A stretch of 64,000 nucleotides of DNA from Hippopus hippopus (GCA_946811185.2 OX328112.1:27045742-27109741); one strand, 5' to 3'. Shown: positions 31,893-44,482, numbered from the stretch's first letter. The notes: generated from the sequence alone by a model not told the origin. Made by a program: numbers and translations.

Positions 31893-33282
31893 CAATTTGA
31901 TAATTACCATGGTGTCAGCTATGGTCAAAATTTTAATCACCACTGAAACTAGAATTCAAAACTAGACTTTCGAAGTTAGAAAACATTAAAAGACGAAATC
32001 TGGTCATGTCTTCTTACTGAAAGTTTGCATTTTTAAAGACACCTCTTTACAGCCAGAGAGAAAACAAACCTTGTTCAAACTCGATGCTGTGTAGAATTTA
32101 GTCAGCTGTGTAATTAGAGATTTAAAAAAAAAATCGAATATAAGGTGTACAGGATAAAAACTCAAGGAATTTGTCTTCGATTGAAAATCAGAAACAACCA
32201 CAGTGATGTGCTTGATGGCCTCAAGGAAACGAAATGCATTTTCTATCCGTCGTAATATGTGCAACCTTGCAGCCGTCAGAGGCAACATTTGGCATGAAGA
32301 TACAATAATGATTATAGTTTCATAAAATTAAGATGAAATTGGTAAAAACACTGGATGAAAACGAGTAAAGATGTATCTTTAAGGCTGACTTGATCTCATA
32401 GACTTCCACACGGTGTGCATTCAAATTGATCAAAAACAGGGATTTGTACACTCTAGTAATTCTTAACATAATTCTTTTTCTGATCCAAGCACTAGTCATC
32501 TGAATGGTAGAGACAGAACGTTTTAGGCAATCAGATTGCTAGGCTTTGCATTTAGAATTAGAAATAAATTGCATTGTTGAATACAAATTGCACATTTTGT
32601 GCGCTCTTAATTCTACTCCATTATGTTTGCCAAAGCATTGCATGTTACTTGTTTTGTGAAGAAAGATGTCTATTCTCTACAATGTTTAGAATTTGAATAC
32701 TTAAGAATTATGAAAAGAATATACAATAATATTGTGTGTATTTAAAGGCACACTAGCTGCCAAATGTAAACAGTTCGTGAATCAAATCGTAGACAACTTT
32801 AATTCATACCACTTAATAGAATACATAGATGTATTATTGTTTGTCTGTTACGGATGATTCTAAGTTCCAGTCGCTGACATAAAACTGCATTGTAAAACTA
32901 AAGCAGAAGTTGGCAATTTTTGTTCTAGATTTATAACACATTTTTCTGCAACCGGAACTTTGACCCCTACTCATTATCAGACTCACAATAATATTTATCG
33001 ATATTTTTTTCAATTGTAAGAAATAATTTGTCTGCGATTTGACCCCTAAATTATTTACATTTGGCAGCTTTGAGCGGACCTTTAATTTACTATTTGTGAT
33101 CTCTTAGGCTCTATCTAGTACTGAAATGAAATTTTGAGATTTGAAAAAAAAAGAGAATTTTCTATGTAAATTTGTATTAAAGTGTCGATCTTTGTGACAA
33201 TACCATGTATTCCAATTTCTTATATTTGAAGTAGTCTAAATAGAAAGTTGGAAACTCCATGTAAAGTCTCGTAATATATTTG
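31893..33282. other. No gene seen
   Basis: AT-rich non-coding sequence. No receptor exon could be recognised here although it lies 5' of the THR exons. Confidence 0.4.
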
Positions 33283-33512
33283 AGCCATGCTATGTGAAAT
33301 GGGGGTTAGGTGCATCTGCAAAAAGCACCGACCCAAGTCAGCATGTGAGTCCGCGCAGGCTTATATGGATCGAAACTTTTTGCTTCTGGTCAATTTTATG
33401 TATGTCTAATGACCAGTCTACCTCTCGATTCAGTCGATTGTTGAACAAAATGGATTTTATGTGACCACTTGTTTGGTATAATGCATCACAGAGATGCCAG
33501 AACACGACTAAT
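33283..33512 (+). mobile_element. MITE family C copy (decayed 3' end)
   Basis: Starts gagccatgctatgtgaaatg. Interior landmarks ccgcgcagg, gtcaattttatgtatgtcta and gatgccagaacacgact are present. The segment before the right end is deleted. Confidence 0.75.
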
Positions 33513-34111
33513 TTACAAATTAAAATTTCAGATCATGTATTTCAGAATATATACATGTACAGTAAATAAAAAGAAATCAAAAAAAGAAGTAAATCGAAAA
33601 AAGAAGAATAGAACATTATACGAAACTCTGTGGTCACTTATTGCATGAAATTTGTAAGAATTCCCAAATTACAAGGCGTGGAACAGGCGTTGAGATTATT
33701 TAAGTACAAGTGTCTTTGAAGCTGTATCTCGTCCACGATGTACAGACCTGTCAAAGAAGCAGGTGGCTTTATGTTAGTTTCTATACAAAAATACGAATAC
33801 ATGGTCTGTGTTTATAACACATCATAAACTATAATTCTTGATATACAGTTATGTGATAAAATGAATCGTTGGCTATTAAGGTTTTTTTTTTTTTATTAAA
33901 ATCTTCTGGAAAAGAAATCAATTCGCAAAATGATCGCTTTGTAATATTTTTTCACGACATGTTAGATGAAATTTTACTTCAAATGCAGATTTCATGTCAG
34001 CCTATATGAATGATGGAATTTACATTACCTGCAAAACTACTAGGTTTGTTGGATCAACCAGAAAGGACGGTTTGTCTTTGTTTTTCATAGCAAATGAAAA
34101 ACCAGTGTTGT

Positions 34112-34349
34112 AATGCTCTGTGAAAAGGAGGCTAAATGCATCTGCGAAAAGTTTCGACCGAGGTCAGCCTGCACAGACCTGAGCCGAAACTTTTCGTTAT
34201 TTCAATTTTCAGTATGCCCAGTCTACCTCCTGGTGAAGTCGATTGTTAAAGAAAGTGAATATTACTGATCCGTGATTATCTGATGGCTTGATTGGTAGAA
34301 CGCATAACGGAGATGCATTAAGCCCCATTTTGCCACAGCATGGCTCATA
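34112..34349 (+). mobile_element. MITE family C copy
   Basis: Starts taatgctctgtgaaaaggag and ends cattttgccacagcatggct. The central hairpin is shortened and the atgcataacggagatgcatt block is intact. Confidence 0.8.
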
Positions 34350-35181
34350 TACATATTAAGCAGAGCTATATGGAGAAAACTGTATCTATAGAATTGCACC
34401 AAAGTCTAAATATTTGTTAGATTATACATATAGCAATTAAAAAAAAAAAAAAATGACATAATGAAACATTTAGTCCTATCATCTTCCGACATATTTCAAT
34501 CATGACGCTGAGTAACAGCACACACCCAAGGTCACACCCATCCCGGAAATTTGACCCAAGATGACCCTCGTCAATACACCTAAATTGCATATATAACTCT
34601 ATTAGTAAACATATCAGTTGTTACGTAAGCATGGCGCAAAACATCACATTGCTAATCATTAACATATTTGTCTGTCTATGATCGAGACGTTTACCCTGTG
34701 GTTACTAGGACATTTTCAGTCTAAAACTGAGACACAAATAATTGTAATTTCAAAGTTGCCTTCGTCTAAAATGCCCCAACAAAGAAGACAAAGTGGTTCA
34801 AAGATAAGACGACACGTTTGTGCAGCCTGATCTTGATCTACATAGGCAACGGTAATTGTGAAAGGCGTTTTAAGGGTTATGCATGTCTGGGTTATGCATG
34901 TCTATATAATTCACCTTACGGCTGTTTTCGGATATCTTCGCTATGGTAACCAAGTTGTTACATGTCAGTTGTTGACAGGCCCGAGCATGATGGGCCCGAG
35001 ACATTTTTAAATCTCGTTACCGTACGAATAAAATGGGCTTCTTGAATTTGAAAGAGTCTGTAGACGAAAAATTAAATGTGACTCAAAAACGGAATTAGTC
35101 TTTGAAATGAAAATAAGTAAACGTGGCTATTAAAAAAGTTCTGTTCTCCAGCATGTTAAACTTTGGCTGTGGCGTTTATAA

Positions 35182-35390
35182 CTCTTATCCTGCTAAATAA
35201 CTAAACTGAAATTTTCAGTTTGACAGTAAAAACCAAACTATTGTCAAATGAATGTTTTGGGGAATAATATCTCCTTAACGGACAGTGTAGTTCCAAGATC
35301 AGACTGCACGTTCTATGCAGTCTGATCTTGATCTACGCTGTCCACAAAAGGTCAGTGAGTCGCGCTTAGCAGCCTACGGGTTAAAAGCAC
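35182..35390 (-). mobile_element. MITE family B copy, full length
   Basis: Reverse orientation. It begins CTCTTATCCTGCTAAATAAC and ends GCTTAGCAGCCTACGGG followed by TTAA. The hairpin core gatcagactgcacgttctat then gcagtctgatc lies at about 35,298-35,335. It sits about 0.7 kb 5' of the first recognised THR exon. Confidence 0.85.
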
Positions 35391-35793
35391 TTTCCCTAAG
35401 GCTTGCAGTATCAGAGTGGGAAGTGGAAAAGGGCTAGCGCTTTAAACTTGTTAAAGTTTAGAGACGAAAGAAAACCTGTAATTATTCAAGGCTTTTTCGT
35501 CAGAATGCTAACAGAATAGAGATATTAACGATCAGACGGCACGTTCAGTGCGCTATAATCTTCGAACATAGCTTGCACATGCAACTTAAATCAGCTTTAA
35601 AGCGAAGTGTAGATCAGGACCAATCTTCATATAACACACGTTATGGTAGCGATTAATGGGAAGAATGTCGTTCCGCATGCTGTAAGAAATAAGCCAGCAA
35701 TATGGCCGAAATATTTCTGGCCATGTTTGTATGTTTGTAACCTTATCAGAGTAACGTTACTATGCAAACTGAATGCCATCCTTTTTCTCTCAA

Positions 35794-36017
35794 GACTTTA
35801 CCAAACGAACAGATTTTCGACTGGTCCGAATTGAAAGCATTTGCAGACGACAAAATTTATGAAATTTGGCTGAAATGATGGTAACTGTCTGTGAAAAGGT
35901 AGAAATCCTTGTGGGAAAAGGAGCTGGTTACCAGCATTTTCTCCTTTTCCCAACAAGGTTTTCAAAATGCTATTTCCTCAGGGTCATTAAAACTGGGGAT
36001 TGTGTGGTAAAGAGTTA
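35794..36017 (+). mobile_element. MITE family A copy
   Basis: Left end actttaccaaacgaacagat, flanks tgaaagcatttgcagacgac and ccttgtgggaaaaggag, and right end ggattgtgtggtaaagagtt. One arm of the core hairpin is shortened by about 11 bases. It ends about 110 bp before a THR splice acceptor. Confidence 0.85.
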
Positions 36018-36125
36018 AAAGTAGAAAAAGTCAGATTGGAAACTTTGGCAAGGAAAAAAAGTGCATTCTCGCCTAATAATTGCATCACAAATAATAAGCA
36101 TATTACTGATTCTTTTTAATTTCAG

Positions 36126-36241
36126 GAGTGCCATATATCCCGAGTTACATGGACCTGTCTAATGGACCGGAACCATGCGTAGTGTGTGGAGATGCTGCAA
36201 CCGGGTACCATTATCGCTGTATGACGTGTGAAGGGTGCAAG
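36126..36241 (+). CDS. THR: THR exon: first zinc finger of the DNA-binding domain
   Basis: Acceptor ttttaatttcag, donor gtaaat. It enters in phase 1 and leaves in phase 0 after CEGCK, the classic nuclear-receptor intron position within the first finger. It encodes YIPSYM just before the domain, as in vertebrate TRs, then [20 protein letters not shown] with the four zinc cysteines. The P-box starts here (CEGCK) and is completed to CEGCKG by the next exon, which is the TR/RAR half-site class. Confidence 0.95.
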
Positions 36242-36416
36242 GTAAATTTTCTACCCGATATATTATCCCCAACCATACAACCCTATGTTTTCGCGACCCA
36301 ATAGAGTATGCTTTAAAAAAAAACTTGAAAAGAGGAGAAAAACCTAGTCACTACCATATCCCTTTTCCACAAAGGTGTGCTGTGCTGTACCCTTTCAAAG
36401 ACCACTCATAAACTCT

Positions 36417-36752
36417 TGCCGAGCCCGATAGTGCAGTCGGTAGCGTATAGGACTCAAGAACAGGGGGGTCGCTGGTTCGATCCCCGGTTCGTCCAATTTC
36501 TTTCCGAGGATTGATAATAGTCATCGCGAAAGGATTCATTCCTCTCGCACCGCTGATCATTGTTTCGGCAATAATTATGTAAGAAAGTAGCCCGTGGCTT
36601 GGAAACAATATTGTGCGAACTACTGGTAAAAGAAACTCCAGGAAAGCATGGAAAGGTGCTCTGGCCGCCTCGATATAACTGAAATAAGGTTGAAAACGGC
36701 GTTAAACACCATACAGTCAATCAGTCAATCAATCAATCAATCAATCATCAAC
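36417..36752 (+). repeat. tRNA-headed SINE in THR intron, with (AATC)n tail
   Basis: The tRNA-like head begins about gcccgatagtgcagtcggta. The A box tagtgcagtcgg fits the consensus, and the B box ggttcgatccc is canonical. The body has agcccgtggcttggaaac and ends ggcgttaaacacca, followed by a tcaatcaatc tail. It shares its body with the copies at 244 and 61,660, in the opposite orientation. Confidence 0.88.
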
Positions 36753-37390
36753 TCTTATCAAATTTACCGTGTCGTCTGCAGAGGTGTTGATATGGACAGG
36801 TGTAAAATCATTCCTTTGAGAAAGAGTTTTGTTCTGTTCTGTTTTGGTAAAAGTTTGTCCTGCCCCATGGGATTCTAAGTATTTTTTGCAATAACCAAGA
36901 TGCACTTACGGTCCTGGGGTCGATTTCAAGAAACTGCATAGATTTACGCCAATTTTTGGGGGATTGAATAAACACACGTAGGATCCCTATTTACCCAAAC
37001 GTTTGAAGTGGCGTAATGTTAACCAAATTCTTAATCAAATCGTAAAGTTATGTAGTTCAGTAAAACTTGTTTTCAGACTTAATGCTTGCGCACAAAAATT
37101 GCGTACGAAAGTTTCGTGCGTACGCAGTTTAGTGAAATGTGCCCCTGATCATTGCACCAATCGTAATTTCTTGTCTTAAGATCGTACTTTAATTTTGACA
37201 GCAAAGAGACATGCTTCGATGTTCTGATCTCGACGTAAAAACGGCTGGAAAATATTTATGACGGTGCATTTGTTAATACTGGTGACGATTTATTTGAAAT
37301 TATGTGTGAAAATATTTTTAGCAATGCATAAAAAAACATTTGTAGCCACGAATTGGACCCATATTTGTGACTGGGCATAAAAAATAATTG

Positions 37391-37613
37391 AGCCATGCTC
37401 TGTGAAAAGCCATGCATCTGCAAAAATTATCAACCAAGGTCAGCCTGCCCATTTCTTTCGGACAATTATCTACATGGCAAAGGTTTCTTCTACCTCCAGA
37501 TCCAGTTGATTGTTAGAAAAGATGGATATAATGGATGTATAATTATGTGATGACTTGCATGGTATAATGCATCACGGAGGTACATTAAGCGCCCTTTTGC
37601 CAGAGCATGACTC
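37391..37613 (+). mobile_element. MITE family C copy in THR intron
   Basis: Starts gagccatgctctgtgaaaag and ends cccttttgccagagcatgac. The central hairpin is reduced to gtcagcctgccc. Confidence 0.8.
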
Positions 37614-37614
37614 A

Positions 37615-39060
37615 TATATACATTCGTAACAGTGTGTCTGACAACATTTGTCGCCAGGCATTAGAAACAATAAGAAACAATGCGTTAGAAAATATTACTA
37701 GTATATGTTTGTGGCGATGCATTTGAAAATATTTGTGGTAATGAACTGAAAAATCTTGTGATAATGAAAACATTTGTGTTAAGACATTAAAAAATAGTGA
37801 CAAAGCATTAGAAAGTATATGTGATAATAAATGCACCAGAAAATATTTGTGATATTGTATCAGAAAATTTTTGTAGCGAGGTATTAGACAATATGTGTAA
37901 GCATGTATTAGAAAATATAAGTGTATGTGACAATGACTTCAAAAAATATATGGGACGATATATTAGAATATATGTGAGTAATGCATTAAAAATTATATGT
38001 AGAGATATACAAGAATACTTTTGTGACTATACATTAAAAAGTCTGTTTTTAGATGCCGTAGAAAATGTTTGTGGTAATACATTAGAATTAAGTGATAGAA
38101 CATTAGAAGATTATTTTTTGAAATTCATTGGAAAATATCATTTAGAATAAAGTACGTATTATTCAATGCTGTCAGACGCATGTGGTATTCTTTGGAAAAC
38201 GTATGAAGGGATCCATAAGAAAATCTTTTGTGACAACGCATGCATTTTTGGAAATACATTAGAAAGTAGAAATGATAATACATTCGAAAATGAATATGAT
38301 CATACATAATGTATTTGAACTGCATTAGAAAATGTATTTGATATACATAAAAGAATTTTTGAAATGCCTGCCCTATAAAAATTTATGTGATGATGCATTA
38401 GTAAATATTTTTGGAAATGCATCAGAAGATCTAGTTTACAATACGTCAGAAGTTGTTTGTGAGAATGTGTTGCAAATTATTTGCGATATTACTTTCGAAA
38501 AGGATTTGATGATGCATTAGAAAATGTAATTGATAAAACGAGTGCATTAAGAAAATATATGTTGAAAATGCATTGGATAATGTTTGTTATAATTCATTAG
38601 AAAATATTTATTACCATGAATTTGCGAATAGATTTGATAATACATTAGAAAATATTTGTTGGGGATATGCGTTGCATTAAGAAATGTATTTGATACATTG
38701 GAAATTTCTTTGAAAATGCATCAGGAAGTATATGTTATGATACACTAGAAAATGATTATGACGAAAGATTAGGAAATATTTGTTATAATGAATTGAAAAG
38801 GATATTATGTAATGAATTGAAAAAAATACTTGTAATAAGACATAAACAAATATTTGTGACAATGCTTCAGAAATATTTGTGACGATGCACTAGAAAATAC
38901 TTGTGACGATGCAGCAGGAAATATTTACGACAATGGATTAGAAAAAAAGTTTTTGATAATGTATAAAAAAATAAAGTGTGATTAGAAATAAGAAAATATT
39001 TGTGACAATGCAGTCCAAGATATATGTGACGATGCTGAACATTTGTGACTATGCCTTAAA
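37615..39060 (+). repeat. Minisatellite, about 24-bp unit, about 1.4 kb, in THR intron
   Basis: A degenerate unit close to gcattagaaaatatttgtga plus taat repeats roughly 50-60 times with varying spacing. Many neighbouring units are exactly 24 bp apart. Translated stretches therefore show an octapeptide rhythm (cysteines every 8 residues at about 37,850-38,060), and ORFs of 60-109 codons arise on both strands. These are by-products of the repeat, not genes. Confidence 0.9.
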
Positions 39061-40216
39061 GTAACAATAGCTACCAAAAGTAAACAAAGTAGGTGCTAAA
39101 ATGCATTTGAATCTAAATCATACCATTTAAGGATATACGCCAAAGTTTTCTCCTACGGACAGATTTTTTTTTATTTTCGCTCAGATGATAATAGAATGTA
39201 TGCAGAGTCAAAAAGTGAGAAGAAAATCATATGTTGCAGTGAAAAATACAAAGATACAGTTCTTCAAAGGGGAAAACTCTTATCAAAATAACAGAAAATA
39301 TGTTTTATTTTCAAACCTAAAAAAAGTTCTTCAAGTAAAAAATGTTGCTTGATTATTCTTAGAAATGTGATGTTTGCTAATAGTAATAAGGATTAATTTG
39401 AAGAATCAAGAGACTAGACAGATCACAGTCGCAATTTGAAATGTTCTAATGTATCAATAAAGAGTACTTTCTGATCAATTTCTGCAATAGAAAACATGTG
39501 AGCTGACAGATGTTTCTTAAATTTTGCACAGAAATAGTGCTATCTAATATCTTGTAATAGAAATAATAAAAAAAATATCAGGGTGGGCATTTTTTAAGAG
39601 ATACGGTACATTTTTAAGAGTTATTCTCTGGGGCTGTCTTGCAAGAGAAAGACAAAAACTAGAAAAAAAAATTTTTTTTCTCAACCAGTTTTCTATTTCA
39701 ACGAATTCTCATTCCAATGCATTAGATACTTTATTTAAATCCGTTGTGTGAAATGGACCTATAGTCTGTTATAAGCAGTCATGTTTCTTTCCCCAAATAC
39801 ATGTAGTTTTCAAATCAATATTAAATCAGCTTGAACCGCCCTACCCTAAACAAGGGTTACGAAAGCTGATAATCATCCTCGTGTATAATTGTCATTGCAA
39901 GAAACCCCGTAGAGTCAATACATGAAATAAATATTATGATGATTTTTTTTCTATGTAATTCCAGTATAGATTTTTGTATTGTATTTTATTTCAGTGTAAA
40001 TTTTGCTTTAAGTTCATTTTCAACTTAAAAAAAAATGTGTTTTGTATTTAATTCAAGTTTATTTATTTCTTTTTGTATCTAGTTCCAGAATAAATTGTGT
40101 TTTGTATATAAGATCCAGTATAAATTTGGTTTATATTTTAATTCGAGTGTAATTCTGTTTTTTTTTTTTTTTTTCATTTTAATTCCACTATATTTTGTCT
40201 TGTATTTTAATTCCAG

Positions 40217-40358
40217 GGCTTTTTTCGGCGGACTATACAGAAGAACTTACAATACCATTGTAAATGGAATAAAAACTGTGTAATAGACAAAACAACTAGG
40301 AACCAATGCCAGGAATGCCGATTCATCAAATGTTTAAACGTTGGCATGGCAACCGATC
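40217..40358 (+). CDS. THR: THR exon: second zinc finger and start of the hinge
   Basis: Acceptor tttaattccag, donor gtaag. In phase 0, out phase 1. It encodes [11 protein letters not shown] and the second finger (C...C, then NQCQEC, with D-box residues between), followed by [13 protein letters not shown], which is diagnostic of TR-like receptors. The loop between the fingers is two residues shorter than in human TR (from memory). Confidence 0.95.
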
Positions 40359-40465
40359 GTAAGTTTTGTGTTGTATAATTATATCTGTACTCACCTCTCC
40401 CTCGTTTTCGGTTGTTTCCTGTAAATATTCAGGGAAGTGGAAGCGTCATTACTATAGTAATTAAC

Positions 40466-41110
40466 TTTTTACCTGACAACAAAAATTTAGAATCCTCGAA
40501 TTTCAAAGCAGTTGGCAGACCTCAACCTAAATTCGTCTCCAATTATGGGATTTGTTAATCGTAATAGAGGGGGTAGAAAATGTTATGGGAAAAGAAGAAA
40601 AATGCTGGTCAGCAACATATTTCCCATTCCCGTAATGTTTTCATGTTTTCAAGAGTCACTTGCTTTAGATAGATTAGTTAACACGTGGACTTCTTTGGTA
40701 TGATACATCTCCAATTATGCGATTTGCTTCTGAAGTAGTTGAGATTGTTGTAGAAAAAGACAATGGTGTTTAACCGCATTTTCTCTTTTCCAACAACAAT
40801 TTTAGGAGTCTTATTTTTTACGATGGTCCAAACACGGGATTTAGTAAAACAGTAACCCTTGAAATGCTATAATAACCCTTTGCCGTTCAATCCCGAGTTT
40901 TAAGGACCTTTAAACAAGAAGCCTTCAGAAAACATTGTAGAAAAAGGAGAAAATGTTGGTAGCCAACTAACCAACCTTTTCTCCTTTTCCACATTGTTTT
41001 CAACTTATCAAAAAACAAATACCAAGTCTTGAGTCACGTTCTATTTTGTTATCTGCAAATGTTTTCATTGCGGAACGATCTAAAATATTGTCGACTGAGG
41101 AAAAAAGTTA
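40466..41110. mobile_element. Cluster of family A copies in THR intron
   Basis: At least three units. A forward one at about 40,466-40,700 has a decayed core (agaaaaatgctggtcagcaa). A shorter one lies at 40,735-40,865. A reverse one at about 40,873-41,110 starts aaccctttgccgttcaatcc, has its core ggagaaaatgttggtagcca, and ends cgactgaggaaaaaagtt. Confidence 0.7.
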
Positions 41111-41198
41111 TATGGTTTTTCTTAGTTACTTCTAGAGATGACTATATTGCAATCTGAAAGTTGTTTTTTGCCTTAACATTTGATAAAGTAGCTGATAG

Positions 41199-41262
41199 TG
41201 TAAATCAAAGATGAGACTGCACGTTCTGTGCATGCTGATCTTGACCTACACTGTCCACAGAA
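41199..41262 (+). repeat. MITE family B core in THR intron
   Basis: Hairpin core atgagactgcacgttctgtg then catgctgatcttgacc, with chtgtcc-type outer arms (agtgtaaatc and ctacactgtcc). The end sequences are missing. Confidence 0.7.
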
Positions 41263-41455
41263 GCTCATTTATCTAGATTCAGTGTTTGACGAGCTAATTC
41301 TTCGGTAAAAACAAATGTTGTGGTTACCGATTTGGGTTGTGTCCACGACATATTTAATATTTTTGTAAATGAAGTCAAAATCTGTGTCATAGACAGCTTG
41401 CCATGAGAGCCAACACTGCTGGTTTCGATGGCTCATGATCCATGATCCTGACTTA

Positions 41456-41526
41456 CAATGTTTTTGAAAACTTTGCTGGACTCTATCCAACAATGTTTTT
41501 GAAAACTTTGCTGGACCCTATCCAAC
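41456..41526 (+). repeat. Perfect tandem duplication, about 35 bp
   Basis: caatgtttttgaaaactttg then ctggactctatccaa occurs twice in direct succession with one base change, so the duplication is recent. Confidence 0.9.
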
Positions 41527-41602
41527 AGGCATGTAACTGACTGTCTTATCCGAATTCTGAAGAATTTTCTAAACGTGAATGTAACACAATTTCTGATTGG
41601 CT

Positions 41603-41815
41603 AAACTCTTTATCAAACAACAAAATTTTAGACACGTCCAAATTGAAAGCAATTGCAGACGACAAATCAAATGTGGCTAAAACGAGTGAATGTCTCAAAG
41701 GGTACAAAACATGGTGAAAAAAGGAAAAAAATGGTGGTTACTAACATTTTCTCCTTTTCCCACAATGTTTTAAAAAGGCTTTTTTCCTCAAAGTCATTAA
41801 AACTTGGGATTAAAT
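41603..41815 (+). mobile_element. MITE family A copy in THR intron
   Basis: Left end ctctttatcaaacaacaaaa, flanks tccaaattgaaagcaattgc and acgacaaatcaaatgtggct. The core is weakened (aaaaaaatggtggttactaa). The 3' flank reaches aaaacttgggatta. Confidence 0.8.
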
Positions 41816-42402
41816 TTATAGGCCAATAAGAAATTATTTCACTTACTTAGCTTGAATAAGACTAAACATATTATTTAGAATGGTTGGTGAATACAAGCTG
41901 TGTATTATTCGGTTTATCCGATGAGAGCAGTAAAAAGAAAAGAGATTAAAGTGACAATAAAGCCCAAAAGTAAACAAAGCGGGTGTTTAAATGTATTTGA
42001 ATTTATATCATACCATCTAAAAGTATGGAAATTATTGTGAAGATGACAATCTGTCATTGTATGGTCTATCCAAGTGTTAGTTGCTGAGAGAGAAATTAAT
42101 TTCAAAACTAGGTTAAAACCTGCCAGGTAAATGTGTCTTTTGTTTACTTTTTGCCTGATTTTAAAATTCTTTTTTTCTGCCAGCGACTAACATATGGCTC
42201 GACCACGCGATAAAAGACTGTCATCTCCACAATATCTTTCATACTTTTAAATGGTATGATTTAACTTTAAATGTATCATGACACCTGCTTTGATATTTTG
42301 GCCTTTACTGGGCCTTTAATTTACAGCATTCGCCATTGTTCACCTTCGTGAACAACAGGCATTAACTCTTTACCAGACATACAGGTTATTTGTCCGTAAT
42401 AA

Positions 42403-42606
42403 CCCTTAGGCTCCTAAGTGCGACTCACTGATTTTTGTGGACACTGTAGATCAAGCTCAGACTGCACAGACTGTGCAGTCTGATCTTAGATCTACACTGC
42501 CCGATAAGTATATATTTTTCCCCAAAACATAGCTTTGAAATTTCAATATTTGGGTTTTTACTATGGAATTGAAAATTTCAGTTTAGTTATTTTGCAGGAT
42601 AAGGGT
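42403..42606 (+). mobile_element. MITE family B copy, about 204 bp, nested after a family A end
   Basis: Starts cccttaggctcctaagtgcg and ends ttttgcaggataaggg followed by TTAA. The hairpin core gctcagactgcacagactgt then gcagtctgatcttagatcta is well preserved. A family A left end (ctctttaccagac) lies at about 42,366 just before it. Confidence 0.87.
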
Positions 42607-42707
42607 TAAAAAAGATTTGTATGCCACAACTGAAATGTGGCTCAAAGATTAGATTAGGTGAAGAGCAGCTAGCCTGTAAACATTGCTGAAAGACGATCCA
42701 GTATTTT

Positions 42708-43588
42708 AGGGACTCTGAAAAAGAAGGCTGGTGAATAAATTTGTACGAAAATGAGAGAAAATGTTGATTACCTTCTCCCTCAAGGTCTTGATAAAAGACA
42801 ATCGTTTGGTAAAGGGTATATTGTCATCGTTACTATAGTAACAGATATGACGCGCGCACCAATCTATATTTCACCCGATCATGAACCCTTTTCATGATCC
42901 TTCCCAGAAGTGTGAGTTTTCCTCCTCTCTGAGGATTTCTTCGTTTTGAAGCTAAAACTGAAAATACAAAACTGTTCCAGCTCATGAGGCTGTGCTTAGA
43001 AATGATGTATTTATCGAGTATACTATGGACGAGGACCATTTTTATCAAAGTTTTGTGGCAGAAATATGTGTACAGTATGATCGAACAAAGATTTGAATCC
43101 ATGACCTCCTGATGTCAAAGCTAGCTCTCTCACTACGCTTTCGACGTTGAAGTGTGGTTTGAAGAGCTAAAATCTGTACAAATTATTCATGACCATGTAT
43201 GCATATTAATGATAAAGGGAAAAAATGGAATGTATTGAATTAGTACATTATTAATTTTTCAATTTTCAAAGATTATGGCATTTAAGGAATACCATAATAA
43301 TACCTACTTATTAATGATGAAAGATGATACGAGTATAAAGCGTAATTAATTGGTTTGACATCGAATTGTTAAGACAAGGGTGAGTCTGATCATGGTCTTC
43401 ATTTTTCCAATAGTTACGAATAATTTAGTTTGAATCTAGATTTTGAAAGTAAACTTCTGGTTGGCTAAACCATTCAGGTATAGAAGAATACGTTGGTTGC
43501 CAGCATCTTCTTCTTTTCCGAAGAAGTTTACTTAAGAGGTTTTCCTCCGAGCTGTTTAAACGCGATATTGTTTGGTGAAGGATTATGG
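42708..43588 (+). mobile_element. Two decayed family A copies in THR intron
   Basis: One at 42,708-42,820 has the core gagaaaatgttgattacctt and the end gacaatcgtttggtaaaggg. One at 43,454-43,588 has cgttggttgccagcatcttc and the end cgatattgtttggtgaagga. Both lack most of the left half. Sequence between them is unremarkable. Confidence 0.65.
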
Positions 43589-43813
43589 CATATAATGTAG
43601 AACACACAAGATTTAATCTGATGTATTGAATAAATTAAGATGAGACGTGCATAGTGCTCTCGGACTGTAGATAACATTTATTACCAATGATGGCTGAATG
43701 CAATTTTGAGCGGATTATGGACGGATCGTCTGTCCAGACCAAAATTCACAGATTCACGTAAGCACGAGTTCAACGGAAAGTAGAGCTCGACGAATATAAA
43801 TGGTATATATATT

Positions 43814-43877
43814 CTAAATCTTATATTTTCAAAGACGATGGCAATTTGCCGTCGTCTTTGAGAATAAAAGACTTAGT
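43814..43877. repeat. Short perfect hairpin
   Basis: tcaaagacgatggcaa and its complement ttgccgtcgtctttga meet almost without a loop at about 43,829-43,860 (one mismatch). Weaker complementarity (ttatatttt / gaataaaag) extends outward. Confidence 0.75.
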
Positions 43878-44163
43878 ATTGTACTCAGTGTTTAATCTGG
43901 TCTTTGATCTACCCCCTCCGCTATTTGAAGCTGAATTATGACCAAGAAGTTGCGTTCTCAGTTCTACGTACACGGACGACAGTTTTAGTTGGCGGAAAGG
44001 TCATGGCATCGAGAAGATCAGGATCAAAATCTGTTATATAAGCTCTCTGTGTGCGTTAATAAGCCGATTGCGTTCTTCACAGGGACGAAAGGTCACAATG
44101 TATGCCCTTTGCATTGAGCAAAACAGACCAGCCAAACCTTGAATGAAGTTTACAAACTGACAG

Positions 44164-44455
44164 ATGTTCATCATCACTGCTACTATAACTGTATTTGCTG
44201 CTGCGGTTACTCCCATTTCTCCCTCTCCACTGCCTACCACTACCTGTAATTCTTTAGCATTGACCACAACTATAAATTCCATTACAACTGTCACTGTTGC
44301 TACTACCACTACTACTCCTACTTCTTCAACTTTTGATACAACAACAATAACAGCATCAATAACAACAACAACATTTCTACTTCCACTACTTCTTCTGCTA
44401 CTACTACTACAATAATCTTTTTACTGCTACTACTGATATTGGTATTATTATCATG
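44164..44455 (+). repeat. Imperfect trinucleotide repeat tract before a THR exon
   Basis: Dominated by ACT/ACA triplets, with tactactacta-type runs, in the 300 bp before the exon at 44,483. The 83-codon open frame over it is Thr-rich only because of the repeat. Confidence 0.85.
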
Positions 44456-44482
44456 ATTTGTCATTTCATTCATATCTTTCAG

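Larger units (their letters stand above)
36242..40216. other. THR intron between zinc-finger exons
   Basis: About 4 kb. Besides the SINE (36,417), the family C MITE (37,391) and the minisatellite (37,615-39,060), it contains only AT-rich sequence. The last 250 bp is T-rich with repeated words like ttgtattttaattccag, several of which imitate the true acceptor. Confidence 0.7.

Noticed and set aside
37821..38520. 109-codon and 62-codon frames with regular cysteines
   Set aside because: The regularity is the 24-bp minisatellite unit read in frame, not a cysteine-rich protein.
44164..44415. Thr/Ser-rich 83-codon frame
   Set aside because: Translation of a trinucleotide repeat tract in an intron.
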